64,000 bases of DNA. It comes from UBA2377 sp964525935 (lineage in GTDB: Bacteria; Verrucomicrobiota; Verrucomicrobiia; Opitutales; Opitutaceae). This document shows positions 48,022 through 56,994 of the stretch, piece by piece; the stretch's first letter is position 1; each line of letters opens with the position of its first letter. A program made the position numbers and the translations under genes. The notes beneath the pieces are model-generated. The model did not search any database, was not told the origin of the DNA, and worked only from the letters and a program-made list of their open reading frames with translations. The stretch is taken from assembly GCA_964525935.1 (NCBI GenBank), contig CAZGJZ010000003.1:124001-188000 (forward strand), given 5' to 3'.

Positions 48022-50217
48022 ATGATCACATCCTTGGGTAACATGGCCGGCTGGGTGCGCGTGGGCGCGGTTTGGAGTGCATTGGCGGTCGGGTTGAGCG
48101 CCCAGACGCTGCCGGAGCAAGCGGTGGAGCTGCCGGCGTTTTCGGTAAACGCGGATGACGATGCGGACGAAACCTTCGATACCACCGGGATGGGCGCGGG
48201 CGACGCGGAGATGAACGACCCGGTGTTTGCGAATGAGCTGACGGCGGTGGACTACGACTTGGAAGAGGCGTTGGAGAGCGATACCGCGGCGGAGCTGACG
48301 AACCTGGGCACGCCCTCGCCCGCGGATGCGGTGGCGGGGGAGCAGCGGTTGAATCTGCGGGGGTTTCCGACGCCCGTGCTGCGGAACGGGTTTATCCAAA
48401 TGGGAATCCTGGAGACGCTGAACGTGGATCGGACGATCGTCATCCAAGGTCCGCTGGTGCCGGTGTTGGGCCGGGCGGCGCCGGGTGGGATCCAGAATTT
48501 TCTCACGGCGCGGCCCTCGGCGCGCGCGCGCAACCGGGTGGACGTGAGCACGGCGTCGGACGGACGCACGCGGCTGCGCTGGGAAATGACGGGCGCGGTG
48601 CAGCCAAAGAAACTCTGGCAGCGCTGGGCGGTGGACTGGCAGCGACGCGTGGGCGACGAGGCATTCATGCGCGAGGAAGATTTGGCGGTGAGCGGGTCGC
48701 TGACGTGGAAGCACAGCCGGGCGGCGAGCAGCATGGTGAGCGTGGACTACCGGCGCTATGACGGACACCCGACGGCGGGCATCCCGGAATACAAGGAGAC
48801 GGCGCTGGGTAAAACAATCGCGCCTTACCGGCCGCTGGCGGACTTCAACGTGAACGGGCCGGAGGCGGGGGTGACGCGCGAGACCTTGCTGGTGGCGCTG
48901 CAATTTGACCGGCAGGTGAACCGGGCGATCGCGTTGCGGGTGGCGGCGGAAGGCTGGACGCGATCGATCGAGCAAGAGCGGTTCACGGCGTCGCAATACG
49001 TGCTGGAGACGGGGCGCATGGCGGGTATTCGCGAACCGCGGCACGGGACGCAGGAACAGGAGGCGGTGGCGGCGCATGCGGAGGTGACCGGGCGGTTTCG
49101 CACGGGGAAAATCGACCACAAGCTGCTGGGCTTTGCCGGGGTGACGTGGGGCGACTACCGGCGGGACGACCGGGCGCTCAGCGTGGCGGAGCGCGACGCG
49201 CTGCCGGAGACGGTGCGGAGCTTCGATCCGTTTCGACCGGATTTCACTTACCCCGCGTTTGATCCGGAACGCTATTCGCGGGTGATCACGGCGCGCACGC
49301 AGGCGGCGCGGTATTCGACGCTGGAGCTGGGCGACCGGATTTCGCCGGACCAGGGCCGCACGGTGGTGACGGCAGGGCTGCGGTATGACGAGGTGGATCT
49401 TCACATCCGGGACGGGCGGCCGGCGGCGGTGTTTCCGCGGGTGGAGGATCGCACGGCGCAGTTGAGCTACCATGCGGGCGTGAATTACCAGCTGGTGCGC
49501 AACCGGGCGCTGTTGTTTGCGACGACGAGCACGGCATTTGACCCGACGACGCCGGTGGACAGCCGCACGGGGCAGATTCAGAAAAACGAAACGACGCTCG
49601 GCTACGAAGCGGGACTCCGCGGCCGGGTCGCGGCGAAGCGGCTCGATTACACCGTGTCGGGTTTTCTCCTCTACAACCGCGACATCGCGCGGCGCAATCC
49701 GCTCTATGACGATCCGATCCTCGACGTGAACCAGACGCAGCCGCAACTCGTGGCGGCTGGCGAGGAGCGGTTTGCGGGGTGGCGGGCGGATGGACGCTAC
49801 CGGTTTAGCGACCGGCTGTATCTCGCGGTGCGCGGGGTGCGGATGGATGCGATCACGACGAAGTCCCCGGCCTTGGGCTCCGAGGTGGGGCAACAAGTGG
49901 CGCGATTGCCGCGCGAGACGGCGACGGTGCAGATGCGCTACGGGCCGGCGAAGGGCGCGGCGGGATTTAACGCGAGCGCGGGGCTGAGCTACATCGGCGA
50001 TTACGTGGCGAACTACGAGGACAGCCGGCACGCGTATCTGGCGTATCCGGACTACACGTTGTTGAGCCTGGGCGCGGGCTACTCCTGGAAGATTGGCGAA
50101 CGGCAGGCGAGTGTGGGCGTGAGCCTGCGCAATGTGCTCGATCGCGATCTGCTGGCCAGCAACGCGCGCACGAATGCAGGACGGTCGGTGGGCGTCTCGG
50201 CGCGGATGATGTTTTAA
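48022..50217 (+). CDS. TonB-dependent outer-membrane receptor
   Basis: 731 residues. The signal peptide (VRVGAVWSALAVGLSAQTLP) is followed by a TonB-box-like VELPAFSVNADDDADE and a plug domain containing NLRGFPTPVLRNGF and GGIQNFLTARP. The remainder is a 22-strand-type barrel of alternating aromatic strands ending in SVGVSARMMF with a C-terminal Phe. A very acidic stretch (about residues 35-60) lies between the box and plug, longer than usual. It imports a ligand across the outer membrane using TonB energy; the ligand is unknown and no inner-membrane transporter adjoins. It is compact for the family. Confidence 0.9.
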   Translation: MITSLGNMAGWVRVGAVWSALAVGLSAQTLPEQAVELPAFSVNADDDADETFDTTGMGAGDAEMNDPVFANELTAVDYDLEEALESDTAAELTNLGTPSPADAVAGEQRLNLRGFPTPVLRNGFIQMGILETLNVDRTIVIQGPLVPVLGRAAPGGIQNFLTARPSARARNRVDVSTASDGRTRLRWEMTGAVQPKKLWQRWAVDWQRRVGDEAFMREEDLAVSGSLTWKHSRAASSMVSVDYRRYDGHPTAGIPEYKETALGKTIAPYRPLADFNVNGPEAGVTRETLLVALQFDRQVNRAIALRVAAEGWTRSIEQERFTASQYVLETGRMAGIREPRHGTQEQEAVAAHAEVTGRFRTGKIDHKLLGFAGVTWGDYRRDDRALSVAERDALPETVRSFDPFRPDFTYPAFDPERYSRVITARTQAARYSTLELGDRISPDQGRTVVTAGLRYDEVDLHIRDGRPAAVFPRVEDRTAQLSYHAGVNYQLVRNRALLFATTSTAFDPTTPVDSRTGQIQKNETTLGYEAGLRGRVAAKRLDYTVSGFLLYNRDIARRNPLYDDPILDVNQTQPQLVAAGEERFAGWRADGRYRFSDRLYLAVRGVRMDAITTKSPALGSEVGQQVARLPRETATVQMRYGPAKGAAGFNASAGLSYIGDYVANYEDSRHAYLAYPDYTLLSLGAGYSWKIGERQASVGVSLRNVLDRDLLASNARTNAGRSVGVSARMMF

Positions 50218-50266
50218 GTGGAGCGGGGCGACGGGCCCAGTGATGGGCTCTCCCGCGACGCTGGCG

Positions 50267-51109
50267 CTACCGGACTTTGAGGAATTTCCCGACAGCCTTG
50301 GGATTGAGGGCGGCGTCGCGGATTTTGAAGAGGGCGAGGGTTTCCTCGCGCGCGATGGATTCGCGGCCGGACTCGAAGAAATCGAGGATGAAGCCGGCGA
50401 GGTCGCGGAAGATGGGGTCGGGGCTGGTGTCGACGTGCACCGTCTTGGCGTCGGTCGTCACCACGGCGCGGAAGGCGCAGTCGCCATTCGTGTGAACGAA
50501 CACACTGCCGGTGCGGCCGCCGGTGAAGCGGACATGCAGTTCATTGTGATTCGGACCGTCGTTAAGGCGCATCACGGCTTCGACCGCGGGGCCCATCGCG
50601 GCAACGAGCATCTCGAGCGGGTGGATGACGTATTCCTCGAAGCTGCGGCCGCCGCCCCAGACGCGGAGGTGGCGGATGTTATCGCGGCCGAGTTCGGCCA
50701 CGGTGCGGTTGAGGCTCGCGGCGCAACGCAGCGCGGAGCTGGTGATGACCGGCACGCCGTGGCGGTCGGCGAGGGCAAAGAGCCTACGCGCGGTCTTGAG
50801 GTCGGGCGCGAAGGTTTTGTCGATGTAGGTCGGCTTGCGGAGCTGGAAGGCTTGGCGGGCCAGCTCCAGGTGGACTTCGGGATTTGACGGTGCGAGCACG
50901 ACGAGCGCATCGCAGTCGGCCATCTCGCGGACACGGGTGACGTAGGGCACGCCTTTCGTTGCGGCCCACTGGCGTCCGCCGGTTTCGTCCTGCGCCCAGC
51001 ATTTCGCCACTTCCCAGCCGCGGGCTTTCAGGTCGCCGCGCAGGAGGTCGAGGTAGACGTTGGCGTGGAAGTTATCGAGCTGATGATCGATGTAGCCGAT
51101 GCGTTTCAT
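50267..51109 (-). CDS. Gfo/Idh/MocA family oxidoreductase (first of pair)
   Basis: 280 residues from ATG 51109 (MKRIGYIDHQLDNFHANVYL); the frame to 51208 overlaps the next gene. The Rossmann N-terminus is atypical: instead of GxGxxG it reads GYIDHQLDNFHANVY, as in a subset of the family. The substrate-region segment ALVVLAPSNPEVHLELARQA, the EKP equivalent KPTYIDKTFAPDL and the domain-2 strand EEYVIHPLEMLVAAMG are present. Such enzymes oxidise or dehydrate sugars using NAD(P). The weak nucleotide motif makes the cofactor uncertain. It is 16 bp downstream of a second family member and in the same operon. Confidence 0.8.
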   Translation of the reverse strand: MKRIGYIDHQLDNFHANVYLDLLRGDLKARGWEVAKCWAQDETGGRQWAATKGVPYVTRVREMADCDALVVLAPSNPEVHLELARQAFQLRKPTYIDKTFAPDLKTARRLFALADRHGVPVITSSALRCAASLNRTVAELGRDNIRHLRVWGGGRSFEEYVIHPLEMLVAAMGPAVEAVMRLNDGPNHNELHVRFTGGRTGSVFVHTNGDCAFRAVVTTDAKTVHVDTSPDPIFRDLAGFILDFFESGRESIAREETLALFKIRDAALNPKAVGKFLKVR

Positions 51110-51125
51110 CGTGCGCAGGAAGGGT

Positions 51126-52127
51126 TCAACGTGAGGCGATGCGCTGGAGGCGGCCGGATTTCGCGGAGGCGTAGGCGGCGGCGATGACGCGGGCGGACGC
51201 GAGACCATCGTCCACGGTCACGGTCGGGCGGGAGCCGGTTTGCACGCAGGTGAGGAAGGTGCGGATCTCGGTGGTGAAGCGGTCGGGCGCCTGGCTCACG
51301 TCGACGGTGCGCTCGTCGTTTTCGCCTTCGATGCGATAGGCGAGGGCGGGACGGCCGGGGATCCAGTAGTTCACGGTGAGGGTGCCCTTGGTGCAGAGAA
51401 CCTCGACAAAGTTGATCGCGTGCGGCGTGGAGTAGCAGCAGGCGATTTCGCCGACGCAGCCGCGCTTGCCGCGGAGAAAGAGCAGGCCGAAATCCTCGAC
51501 GGCGGCCTTTTGCTCAAGGTTGGCGACCTGGGCCTGCACGGCGGTGACATCGCCGAGGAGGAAGCGAAAAATGTCGACGGCATGCGCGGCGTTGTCGGCG
51601 ACGCAGCCGCCGCCGGAGAGCTTGGGATTGGCGCGGTGGTTGCCCTTGAGCACGAATTTCCCGGCGAACATGTTGCGGAAAAAGAGCGGCCGGCCGAGCA
51701 CGCCGCTGGCGAGGAGTTTTTTGGCTTCAATGATCGGCGGATGAAAACGGTGGCAGTAGGCCGTCATGAAGAGGCTGCGGCGCTTTTTGACGGCGGCGGC
51801 GAGGCGGCGGGAACGAGGGACGTCGATCTCAAGCGGCTTTTCGCAGAGGACGGGAATGCGCGCCTGGACAAAGGGCAGGCAGTGCTCGAGGTGAAAGGCG
51901 GGCGGCGTGCAGATGCTGACGGCGTCGAGCGTGCCCGGCTTGGCCATGGCGGCGAGCGAGTCGGCGACTTGCGCGCCGGTTTCCTTCGCGAGGGCCTCGG
52001 CAGAGGCGCGGTTGACGTCGTAGACGAGCGCGATGGGCACGCCCGCCTTGCGATAGGATTCTGTGTGCAGACGGCTGATGCCGCCGCAGCCGACGATGCC
52101 GACTTGGAGTTCGCTGAGCGTTTTCAT
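51126..52127 (-). CDS. Gfo/Idh/MocA family oxidoreductase (second of pair)
   Basis: 333 residues from ATG 52127 (MKTLSELQVGIVGCGGISRL). The NAD(P)-binding motif is intact (VGIVGCGGISRLHTESYRKA), as are the catalytic-site strand VSICTPPAFHLEHCLPFVQA, the motif LCEKPLEIDVPRSRRLAAAV and GGGCVADNAAHAVDIFRFLL in the C-terminal domain. It acts on a sugar or cyclitol by NAD(P)-dependent oxidation, substrate unknown. It is transcribed first, with the atypical paralogue following. The pair may work in sequence on one compound. Confidence 0.9.
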   Translation of the reverse strand: MKTLSELQVGIVGCGGISRLHTESYRKAGVPIALVYDVNRASAEALAKETGAQVADSLAAMAKPGTLDAVSICTPPAFHLEHCLPFVQARIPVLCEKPLEIDVPRSRRLAAAVKKRRSLFMTAYCHRFHPPIIEAKKLLASGVLGRPLFFRNMFAGKFVLKGNHRANPKLSGGGCVADNAAHAVDIFRFLLGDVTAVQAQVANLEQKAAVEDFGLLFLRGKRGCVGEIACCYSTPHAINFVEVLCTKGTLTVNYWIPGRPALAYRIEGENDERTVDVSQAPDRFTTEIRTFLTCVQTGSRPTVTVDDGLASARVIAAAYASAKSGRLQRIASR

Positions 52128-52256
52128 GGGGTGTGAAAGAGGCAGGGGAGGAGCGGAACGCTGGGGATGGTTGAATCGACGGGTCAATGCGATAGCGCGT
52201 CGCCGTCGGGTTTAAGACGATCTTGCCGCGGAAAACCGCCATGGGCAGTGCGCAGC

Positions 52257-52275
52257 GCCCGGCCGGCGGCCGGGC
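52257..52275. repeat. Short GC-rich hairpin
   Basis: GCCCGGCC and GGCCGGGC with a 3-nt loop form a perfect 8-bp stem, 28 bp after the stop of the LOG-domain gene on the minus strand. There is no U-tract, so the terminator role is uncertain. The rest of 52128-52303 shows nothing else recognisable. Confidence 0.4.
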
Positions 52276-52303
52276 CTACAATGATCCGAAAGGCCGGGTG
52301 ACG

Positions 52304-54214
52304 TTACAGCACCTGTAGCTTTTTGCGGTAGAACTTCACGACCTCGTCGGGGTCGTCGGTGAAGAGGATGTAGTCGGCCATCCATGAGGGGGCGCGTTTG
52401 TCGCGGATCATGGTGTTCACCTGTTTGCGGAGATCGCCCCAGAATTTGGCGTTGAAAAACACGTAGGGCACGCGGGGACGGATGCCGAGTTTCAGGTTGC
52501 AGAGCTCGATGCCGATTTCCTCGAGCGTGCCGACGCCGCCGACGTTGAAGATGCAGAAATCGGCGGCCTCGAACCATTTTTGGCGGAAGTGGCGGGCGGA
52601 TTCCTGGAAGGTGTTGAAAAAATCGACCCCGAGCTCGGGGGGCTGCGCCTCGAGTTCGAGGAAGCAGGCGCCGGTGAGCGCGCCTTTGCCGCGGGCCTGG
52701 TCGGTCGCGAGGCGCATGACGCCGCCGCCGCCGCCGGTGAGGACGCCGAGGTTGCCGCCGAGGAAGCCGGTGAGTTTGTCGACGAGCGCGGAGATGCGGT
52801 CGGTGTCGGCCTGGTCGAGGCCCACGGCGGAACCGTAGAACGCGAGGATGGTGCTTTCCTGGAATTTGCGGGCGGATTCCTCGCGAACGAAGAAGCCGTG
52901 GTCGCGCTTGTAGGTGTGGAGGTAGAGGTCCTTGGTCACCTCGTCATACCAATACACCTGCACGCCGATGGAGTGGAACGTGTCGAGGCGGGCGTGGGCG
53001 TTACTGGAGAGAAAATAGCCGTGGGTGCGCGAGGCCTTGCGGAAGATGATGCGCTTGAGCTTCACGTCGCCGATGCGGGTGATGAGCTCCATGTGCTCAA
53101 GGAGGTCGGGAAAATAATCGACGATGAGCGTGTCCGCGTCGGCGGGCGCGGCGTCGAGGGCCTGAATCAGCGTGCGGCTGCCGATGGGACAGGCTTCACC
53201 GGCGAGCAATTTGCGAAGCTCGTCGTCGGCGGCGCGGACGAGGATGGTGCGGTTCTCCATCGTGGCGCTCTGGCCGCGGACGGTGATCTTGGTCTTGGGC
53301 CGGGCTTCGGCGGTGTCGAGGGCCGGGGACTGGTCGAGGCACTTGAAGAGGCTGGCGGCGGTGCCGAGGAGGCGCTGGCGTTTTTTGGTGAGGGTCTTGG
53401 CCTCGGGATCGGTGAACGGCGGCGCGCGGAACACCTCGACGGAAACCATGGGATTTACCACCGGGTGGCTGCCGGTGTTGTAGATCTCGAGCATGATGTT
53501 CGTGCCGAAGGTTTTCACCGGATCGAGGAGAACGGCGCTGGTGTGGAGGCCGAAGTTGCCCTCGCCGGGGTTGAGGACGACGAAGTGCTCCTTAAGATAC
53601 ATGGAGCAACTGGTGAGGATACCGGAGCTCGGCGGGATGCTGAGCGGCGCGGCGTCGTGGCGGACCTGGACCTTGTCGATGAAGGAGCGGCCGGCGTAGC
53701 CGCTGACGATGTGCTCGAAGTTGAGGCGCTGGAGGCGGGGGTTGATCGTGTAGCTGACGGCGTGCGGCGTGAAGAAGACGCGGCCGCCGGAATCGATGGA
53801 AATGGTGTTGGGGAGCTTGAGCAGGTTCTGCTGGATGGCGGCCCAGATTTCGGTGCTGGAGAGCTTGGCGGCGGCGGGCGCGTAGAAGAGGCGGCCGGCG
53901 GGGGTGCCGGAGCGGAGGAGTTTTTTCCAGTAGGCGGCGTGGGGGAAACTCTGGTCGTAGATGAAGGCCTCGGCGTCGAGCACGACGCGGTTGCCGTCGA
54001 GGACGGGGGCGCCGTGGAGCAGCATCTCGATGCCGATGCGGGCGAGGGAGCTGCGCTCGGTGAACTTGAGTTGGGTGAGGTGGGCCTTGAGGAAGTCGAG
54101 TTCGGCCGGGTTGCGGGGCCAGAAGGCCAGCTTGAGGGCGACGCTGCGGGCGTCCTGATTTTTCACCGTCAGGATCTGGCCGTCCTGACTGGTCCAAAAT
54201 TGGTCGGGAGTCAT
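52304..54214 (-). CDS. LOG-domain protein with large uncharacterised N-terminal region
   Basis: 636 residues from ATG 54214 (MTPDQFWTSQDGQILTVKNQ). The C-terminal 200 or so residues are a Rossmann-like LOG/TIGR00730 domain. It has ILAFYGSAVGLDQADTDRIS, the glycine motif VLTGGGGGVMRLATDQARGK, and the signature VGGVGTLEEIGIELCNLKLG in place of PGGxGTxxE. LOG enzymes cleave cytokinin-type or other nucleoside monophosphates from ribose 5-phosphate. The first 430 or so residues match no family I know. They are soluble, with strands such as SIDSGGRVFFTPHAVSYTIN and EIYNTGSHPVVNPMVSVEVF, followed by a Rossmann-like part (NRTILVRAADDELRKLLAGE). Confidence 0.82.
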   Translation of the reverse strand: MTPDQFWTSQDGQILTVKNQDARSVALKLAFWPRNPAELDFLKAHLTQLKFTERSSLARIGIEMLLHGAPVLDGNRVVLDAEAFIYDQSFPHAAYWKKLLRSGTPAGRLFYAPAAAKLSSTEIWAAIQQNLLKLPNTISIDSGGRVFFTPHAVSYTINPRLQRLNFEHIVSGYAGRSFIDKVQVRHDAAPLSIPPSSGILTSCSMYLKEHFVVLNPGEGNFGLHTSAVLLDPVKTFGTNIMLEIYNTGSHPVVNPMVSVEVFRAPPFTDPEAKTLTKKRQRLLGTAASLFKCLDQSPALDTAEARPKTKITVRGQSATMENRTILVRAADDELRKLLAGEACPIGSRTLIQALDAAPADADTLIVDYFPDLLEHMELITRIGDVKLKRIIFRKASRTHGYFLSSNAHARLDTFHSIGVQVYWYDEVTKDLYLHTYKRDHGFFVREESARKFQESTILAFYGSAVGLDQADTDRISALVDKLTGFLGGNLGVLTGGGGGVMRLATDQARGKGALTGACFLELEAQPPELGVDFFNTFQESARHFRQKWFEAADFCIFNVGGVGTLEEIGIELCNLKLGIRPRVPYVFFNAKFWGDLRKQVNTMIRDKRAPSWMADYILFTDDPDEVVKFYRKKLQVL

Positions 54215-54362
54215 GATGAAAGAGGTCGGAAAGTGGCCCAAGGCGCCCGGAGACACAAGCGGGGAGTAATGAGTTGCCTTCCCTGCAGGCGGCTGGCACA
54301 TCCAAAAACTCCACGGCACAAAATTCGCCGCCAGCTTACTTATACCGTCCCAACCTCAACGC

Positions 54363-55193
54363 ATGAAACTCAAATTCATCCTCACGACCGGCCTGCTGAG
54401 CCTCGGTGCTGTCACCGCGATGCAAGCGCAGGAGGTCAAGTTCAACGTCCCCGGCCAGACCGCCGCTCCGGCGCCGGCCGCTCCTGCTGCGCCGGCTCCG
54501 GCCCCCACCGCGGCCCCGGCGGCACCTGAGCAAACCTTCACGGAAGCGCAGATCATGGAGTCCTTCGGCTGGTTCGTCGCGGCGCGCATCGGCGTGCACA
54601 GCCTCGAATTCACGCCGGAGCAGATTAACTCCTTCGTCAAGGGCGTCGGCCAGGCCGCGTCCGGCAAGGACGCTCCCTACGAGCTCGGCAAGATTGGTCC
54701 GGCGATGGACCAGTTCATCCAGCAGCGCCAGCTGGCCGCGATGGCCAAGCTGAAGGCCAAGAACGACGAGGCCTCGGCCGCGTTCTTCGCATCGCTCAAG
54801 GGCAAGGCTGGCGTCGTCACGCTGCCGAGCGGCTTGGCTTACGAAATCGTGCAACCCGGCACGGGCGAAAACCCGAAGGCGACGGACACGGTCACGGTGC
54901 ACTACACCGGCACGCTCATTGACGGTCATGTCTTCGACAGCTCCATCAAGCGCGGTGCGCCCGAGACGATCGCGCTCACCGAGGTTGTCCCCGGCTGGAC
55001 CGAGGGCCTGCAGAAGATCAACAAGGGCGGTAAGATCAAACTCTACGTCCCGGCGGATCTGGGCTACGGCGAGCGCGGTGCGGGCGAAATCCCGCCCGGT
55101 GCGACGCTGATCTTCGACATCGAGCTGATCGATTTCGGGCCCACCCCGGCTGCTCCCGCAGCGGCTCCGGCTCCTGCGCCTGCGAGCAAGTAA
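54363..55193 (+). CDS. FKBP-type peptidyl-prolyl cis-trans isomerase, exported
   Basis: 276 residues. Signal peptide (MKLKFILTTGLLSLGAVTAM) and a Pro/Ala linker (APAPAAPAAPAPAPTAAPAA), then an FKBP_N dimerisation helix region (about 60-150; AQIMESFGWFVAARIGVHSL). The C-terminal FKBP domain (about 155-260) has VTVHYTGTLIDGHVFDSSIK, VVPGWTEGLQKINKGGKIKL, VPADLGYGERGAGEIPPGAT and LIFDIELIDF, with the aromatic pocket residues present. It speeds proline isomerisation in exported proteins in the periplasm, FkpA/Mip style. It is monocistronic with a strong terminator. Confidence 0.93.
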   Translation: MKLKFILTTGLLSLGAVTAMQAQEVKFNVPGQTAAPAPAAPAAPAPAPTAAPAAPEQTFTEAQIMESFGWFVAARIGVHSLEFTPEQINSFVKGVGQAASGKDAPYELGKIGPAMDQFIQQRQLAAMAKLKAKNDEASAAFFASLKGKAGVVTLPSGLAYEIVQPGTGENPKATDTVTVHYTGTLIDGHVFDSSIKRGAPETIALTEVVPGWTEGLQKINKGGKIKLYVPADLGYGERGAGEIPPGATLIFDIELIDFGPTPAAPAAAPAPAPASK

Positions 55194-55237
55194 TCGCGGT
55201 GTCAGTAAACCGGGCGAGTCGCCCGGCGAGATTTTCC

Positions 55238-55265
55238 AAGCCCCGCCAACATGGCGGGGCTTTTT
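55238..55265 (+). terminator. Rho-independent terminator after the FKBP gene
   Basis: AAGCCCCGCC (55238-55247) pairs with GGCGGGGCTT (55253-55262) around a 5-nt loop, followed by TTTTT to 55265. The convergent threonine aldolase gene ends at 55276, so it may serve both strands. Confidence 0.92.
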
Positions 55266-55275
55266 GTTAGGTCAT

Positions 55276-56349
55276 TCAGACCGGGCTTGCAGCGGCCCGG
55301 GCGTCGGCGAGGAAGGCGTCGACCTCGGCGGGCTGGGTATCCCAGCTGCACATGAGGCGGTAGCCGTGCGGGCCGACGAAGGCATAGAAATGCCAGCCGA
55401 GGGCGGCGAGTTTGGCGGCGACGGCGGGCGGGAGTTCGACGAAGACGCCGTTGGCCTCGACGGGAAAGAGCAGGCGCGCGCCGGGCAGCGTGCGCAGGCC
55501 GGAAGCGAGGCGTTGCGCCATGGTGTTGGCGTGCGTGGCGTGGCGCAGCCAGGCGCCGTCGCGGAGCATGCCACTCCATTGGGCGGCGGCGAAGCGCATC
55601 TTGGAGGCGAGCTGGCCGGATTGTTTCACGCGGTAATCAAAATCGCGGGCGAGGGTTTTGTTGAAAAACACGACGGCCTCGGTGGTGTGCATGCCGTTCT
55701 TGGTGCCGCCGAAGCTGAGGACATCGACGCCGGCGCGCCACGTGAAGTCGGCGGGTTTCAGGCCGGGCCCGGATCCGCGGGCGGCGAGGGTGGCGGCGGC
55801 GTTGGCGAAGCGGGCGCCGTCCATGTGCACGGCGAGACCGTGGCGCCGGGCGGTGGCGGTGAGTGCCTGAATCTCAGCGAGCGAGTAGAGCGTGCCGAGT
55901 TCGGTGGATTGCGTGATCGAGATCGCCGCGGGGCGGGCGTAGTGCACGCCGTGGCCGCGGTGCATGGCGGCCTCGACATCGGCGGGGAGAATTTTGGCGC
56001 CGTCGCCGGGCAGCGGCTGGAGCTTGGCGCCGCCGGAGAAGAATTCCGGTGCGCCGCATTCGTCGGTCTCGAGGTGCGAGACCTGATGGCAGAGGACGCT
56101 CTGGTAGGTGCGGGCGAGGGCGGAAATGGCGACGGAGTTGGCCGCGGTGCCGTTGAAAACGAAGAAGACCTCGCAGTCGGTCTCGAACACACCGCGGATG
56201 AGCGCCTTGGCCTGCGCGGTGAGCGCATCCTCGCCGTAGCTGGGGACGCGGCCGACGTTGGCGGCGTTGAGGGCGGCGAGTGCCTCGGGGCAAATGCCGG
56301 CGGTGTTGTCGCTGGCGAAGGTGTAATCGTCTCGGGGTGCGGCGGACAT
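55276..56349 (-). CDS. ltaE: Low-specificity threonine aldolase
   Basis: 357 residues from ATG 56349 (MSAAPRDDYTFASDNTAGIC); the frame to 56439 overlaps aroK. A PLP-dependent beta-eliminating fold: YGEDALTAQAKALIRGVFET, VFFVFNGTAANSVAISALAR, SHLETDECGAPEFFSGGAKL, SITQSTELGTLYSLAEI, VHMDGARFANAAATLAARGS, and the PLP lysine in LSFGGTKNGMHTTEAVVFF. It cleaves L-threonine or allo-threonine to glycine and acetaldehyde. It is divergent from aroK with an 88-bp gap. Confidence 0.92.
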   Translation of the reverse strand: MSAAPRDDYTFASDNTAGICPEALAALNAANVGRVPSYGEDALTAQAKALIRGVFETDCEVFFVFNGTAANSVAISALARTYQSVLCHQVSHLETDECGAPEFFSGGAKLQPLPGDGAKILPADVEAAMHRGHGVHYARPAAISITQSTELGTLYSLAEIQALTATARRHGLAVHMDGARFANAAATLAARGSGPGLKPADFTWRAGVDVLSFGGTKNGMHTTEAVVFFNKTLARDFDYRVKQSGQLASKMRFAAAQWSGMLRDGAWLRHATHANTMAQRLASGLRTLPGARLLFPVEANGVFVELPPAVAAKLAALGWHFYAFVGPHGYRLMCSWDTQPAEVDAFLADARAAASPV

Positions 56350-56437
56350 GGGGAGAGTGGAACAGCAAAGCGCGACGCGGGCCAAGGTGTTTTCGTGTTT
56401 GGCAAGCCGGGGATGAGGCCGTTGCCTTCCGCCACGC

Positions 56438-56992
56438 ATGCAAGCCGCCGACGTTAATCTCTACCTGGTTGGGTTCATGGGCACCGGCAAGAGCACGATC
56501 GGCCGGGCGGCGGCGCAGCGGCTGGGTTTTCACCTGCTGGACAGCGACCACGAGATCGAGCGGCAGCAGGGCAAATCGATCCCGGATATTTTTGCGCAGC
56601 TGGGCGAGCCGGCGTTTCGCACGTATGAACGGCAGTTTATCGAGGGAGGACATCCGGCCGAGCGGACGGTCGTGGCCTGTGGCGGCGGGCTCGTGGTGCA
56701 GCCGGGCATGCTCGATGCGTTGCGGAGTCGCGGCGTGGTGATCTGCCTGCACGCCTCGCTGGCGACGGTGTTGGAGCGCACGCAGCGCAACCGCAACCGG
56801 CCCCTGCTGGATGTGGCGGATCCCTCGGAGCGCATCCGCACGCTCTATGCGGAGCGCGAGGCGATCTACAAACGCGCGGGCACGGTGATCCTGACTGACT
56901 CGCGGCCGTTGAACGACATCGTCGCGCATGTGGTGCGCACGTGGCGGCGCGAAGCGATGGATTTTGCGAAGGCGCACGGCGGGAGCGCGTGA
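56438..56992 (+). CDS. aroK: Shikimate kinase
   Basis: 184 residues. The P-loop GFMGTGKSTIGRAAAQRLG spans residues 12-30. Shikimate-binding residues are suggested by FHLLDSDHEIERQQGKSIPD and FRTYERQFIEGG, and VVACGGGLVVQPG is the conserved GGG motif. The LID contains RTQRNRNRPLLDVADPSERI. It phosphorylates shikimate at O3 in the chorismate pathway. The next gene (queG) starts 2 bp after its stop, so the two are cotranscribed. Confidence 0.93.
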   Translation: MQAADVNLYLVGFMGTGKSTIGRAAAQRLGFHLLDSDHEIERQQGKSIPDIFAQLGEPAFRTYERQFIEGGHPAERTVVACGGGLVVQPGMLDALRSRGVVICLHASLATVLERTQRNRNRPLLDVADPSERIRTLYAEREAIYKRAGTVILTDSRPLNDIVAHVVRTWRREAMDFAKAHGGSA

Positions 56993-56994
56993 GC

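Noticed and set aside
48007..50031. A 674-codon minus-strand open frame opposite the TonB-dependent receptor
   Set aside because: Arg/His/Pro-rich shadow; the plus strand has a signal peptide, plug and barrel pattern.
52580..54529. A 649-codon plus-strand open frame opposite the LOG-domain gene
   Set aside because: Product is repetitive Glu/Gly/Val-rich antisense sequence without motifs; the minus strand carries a convincing LOG domain.
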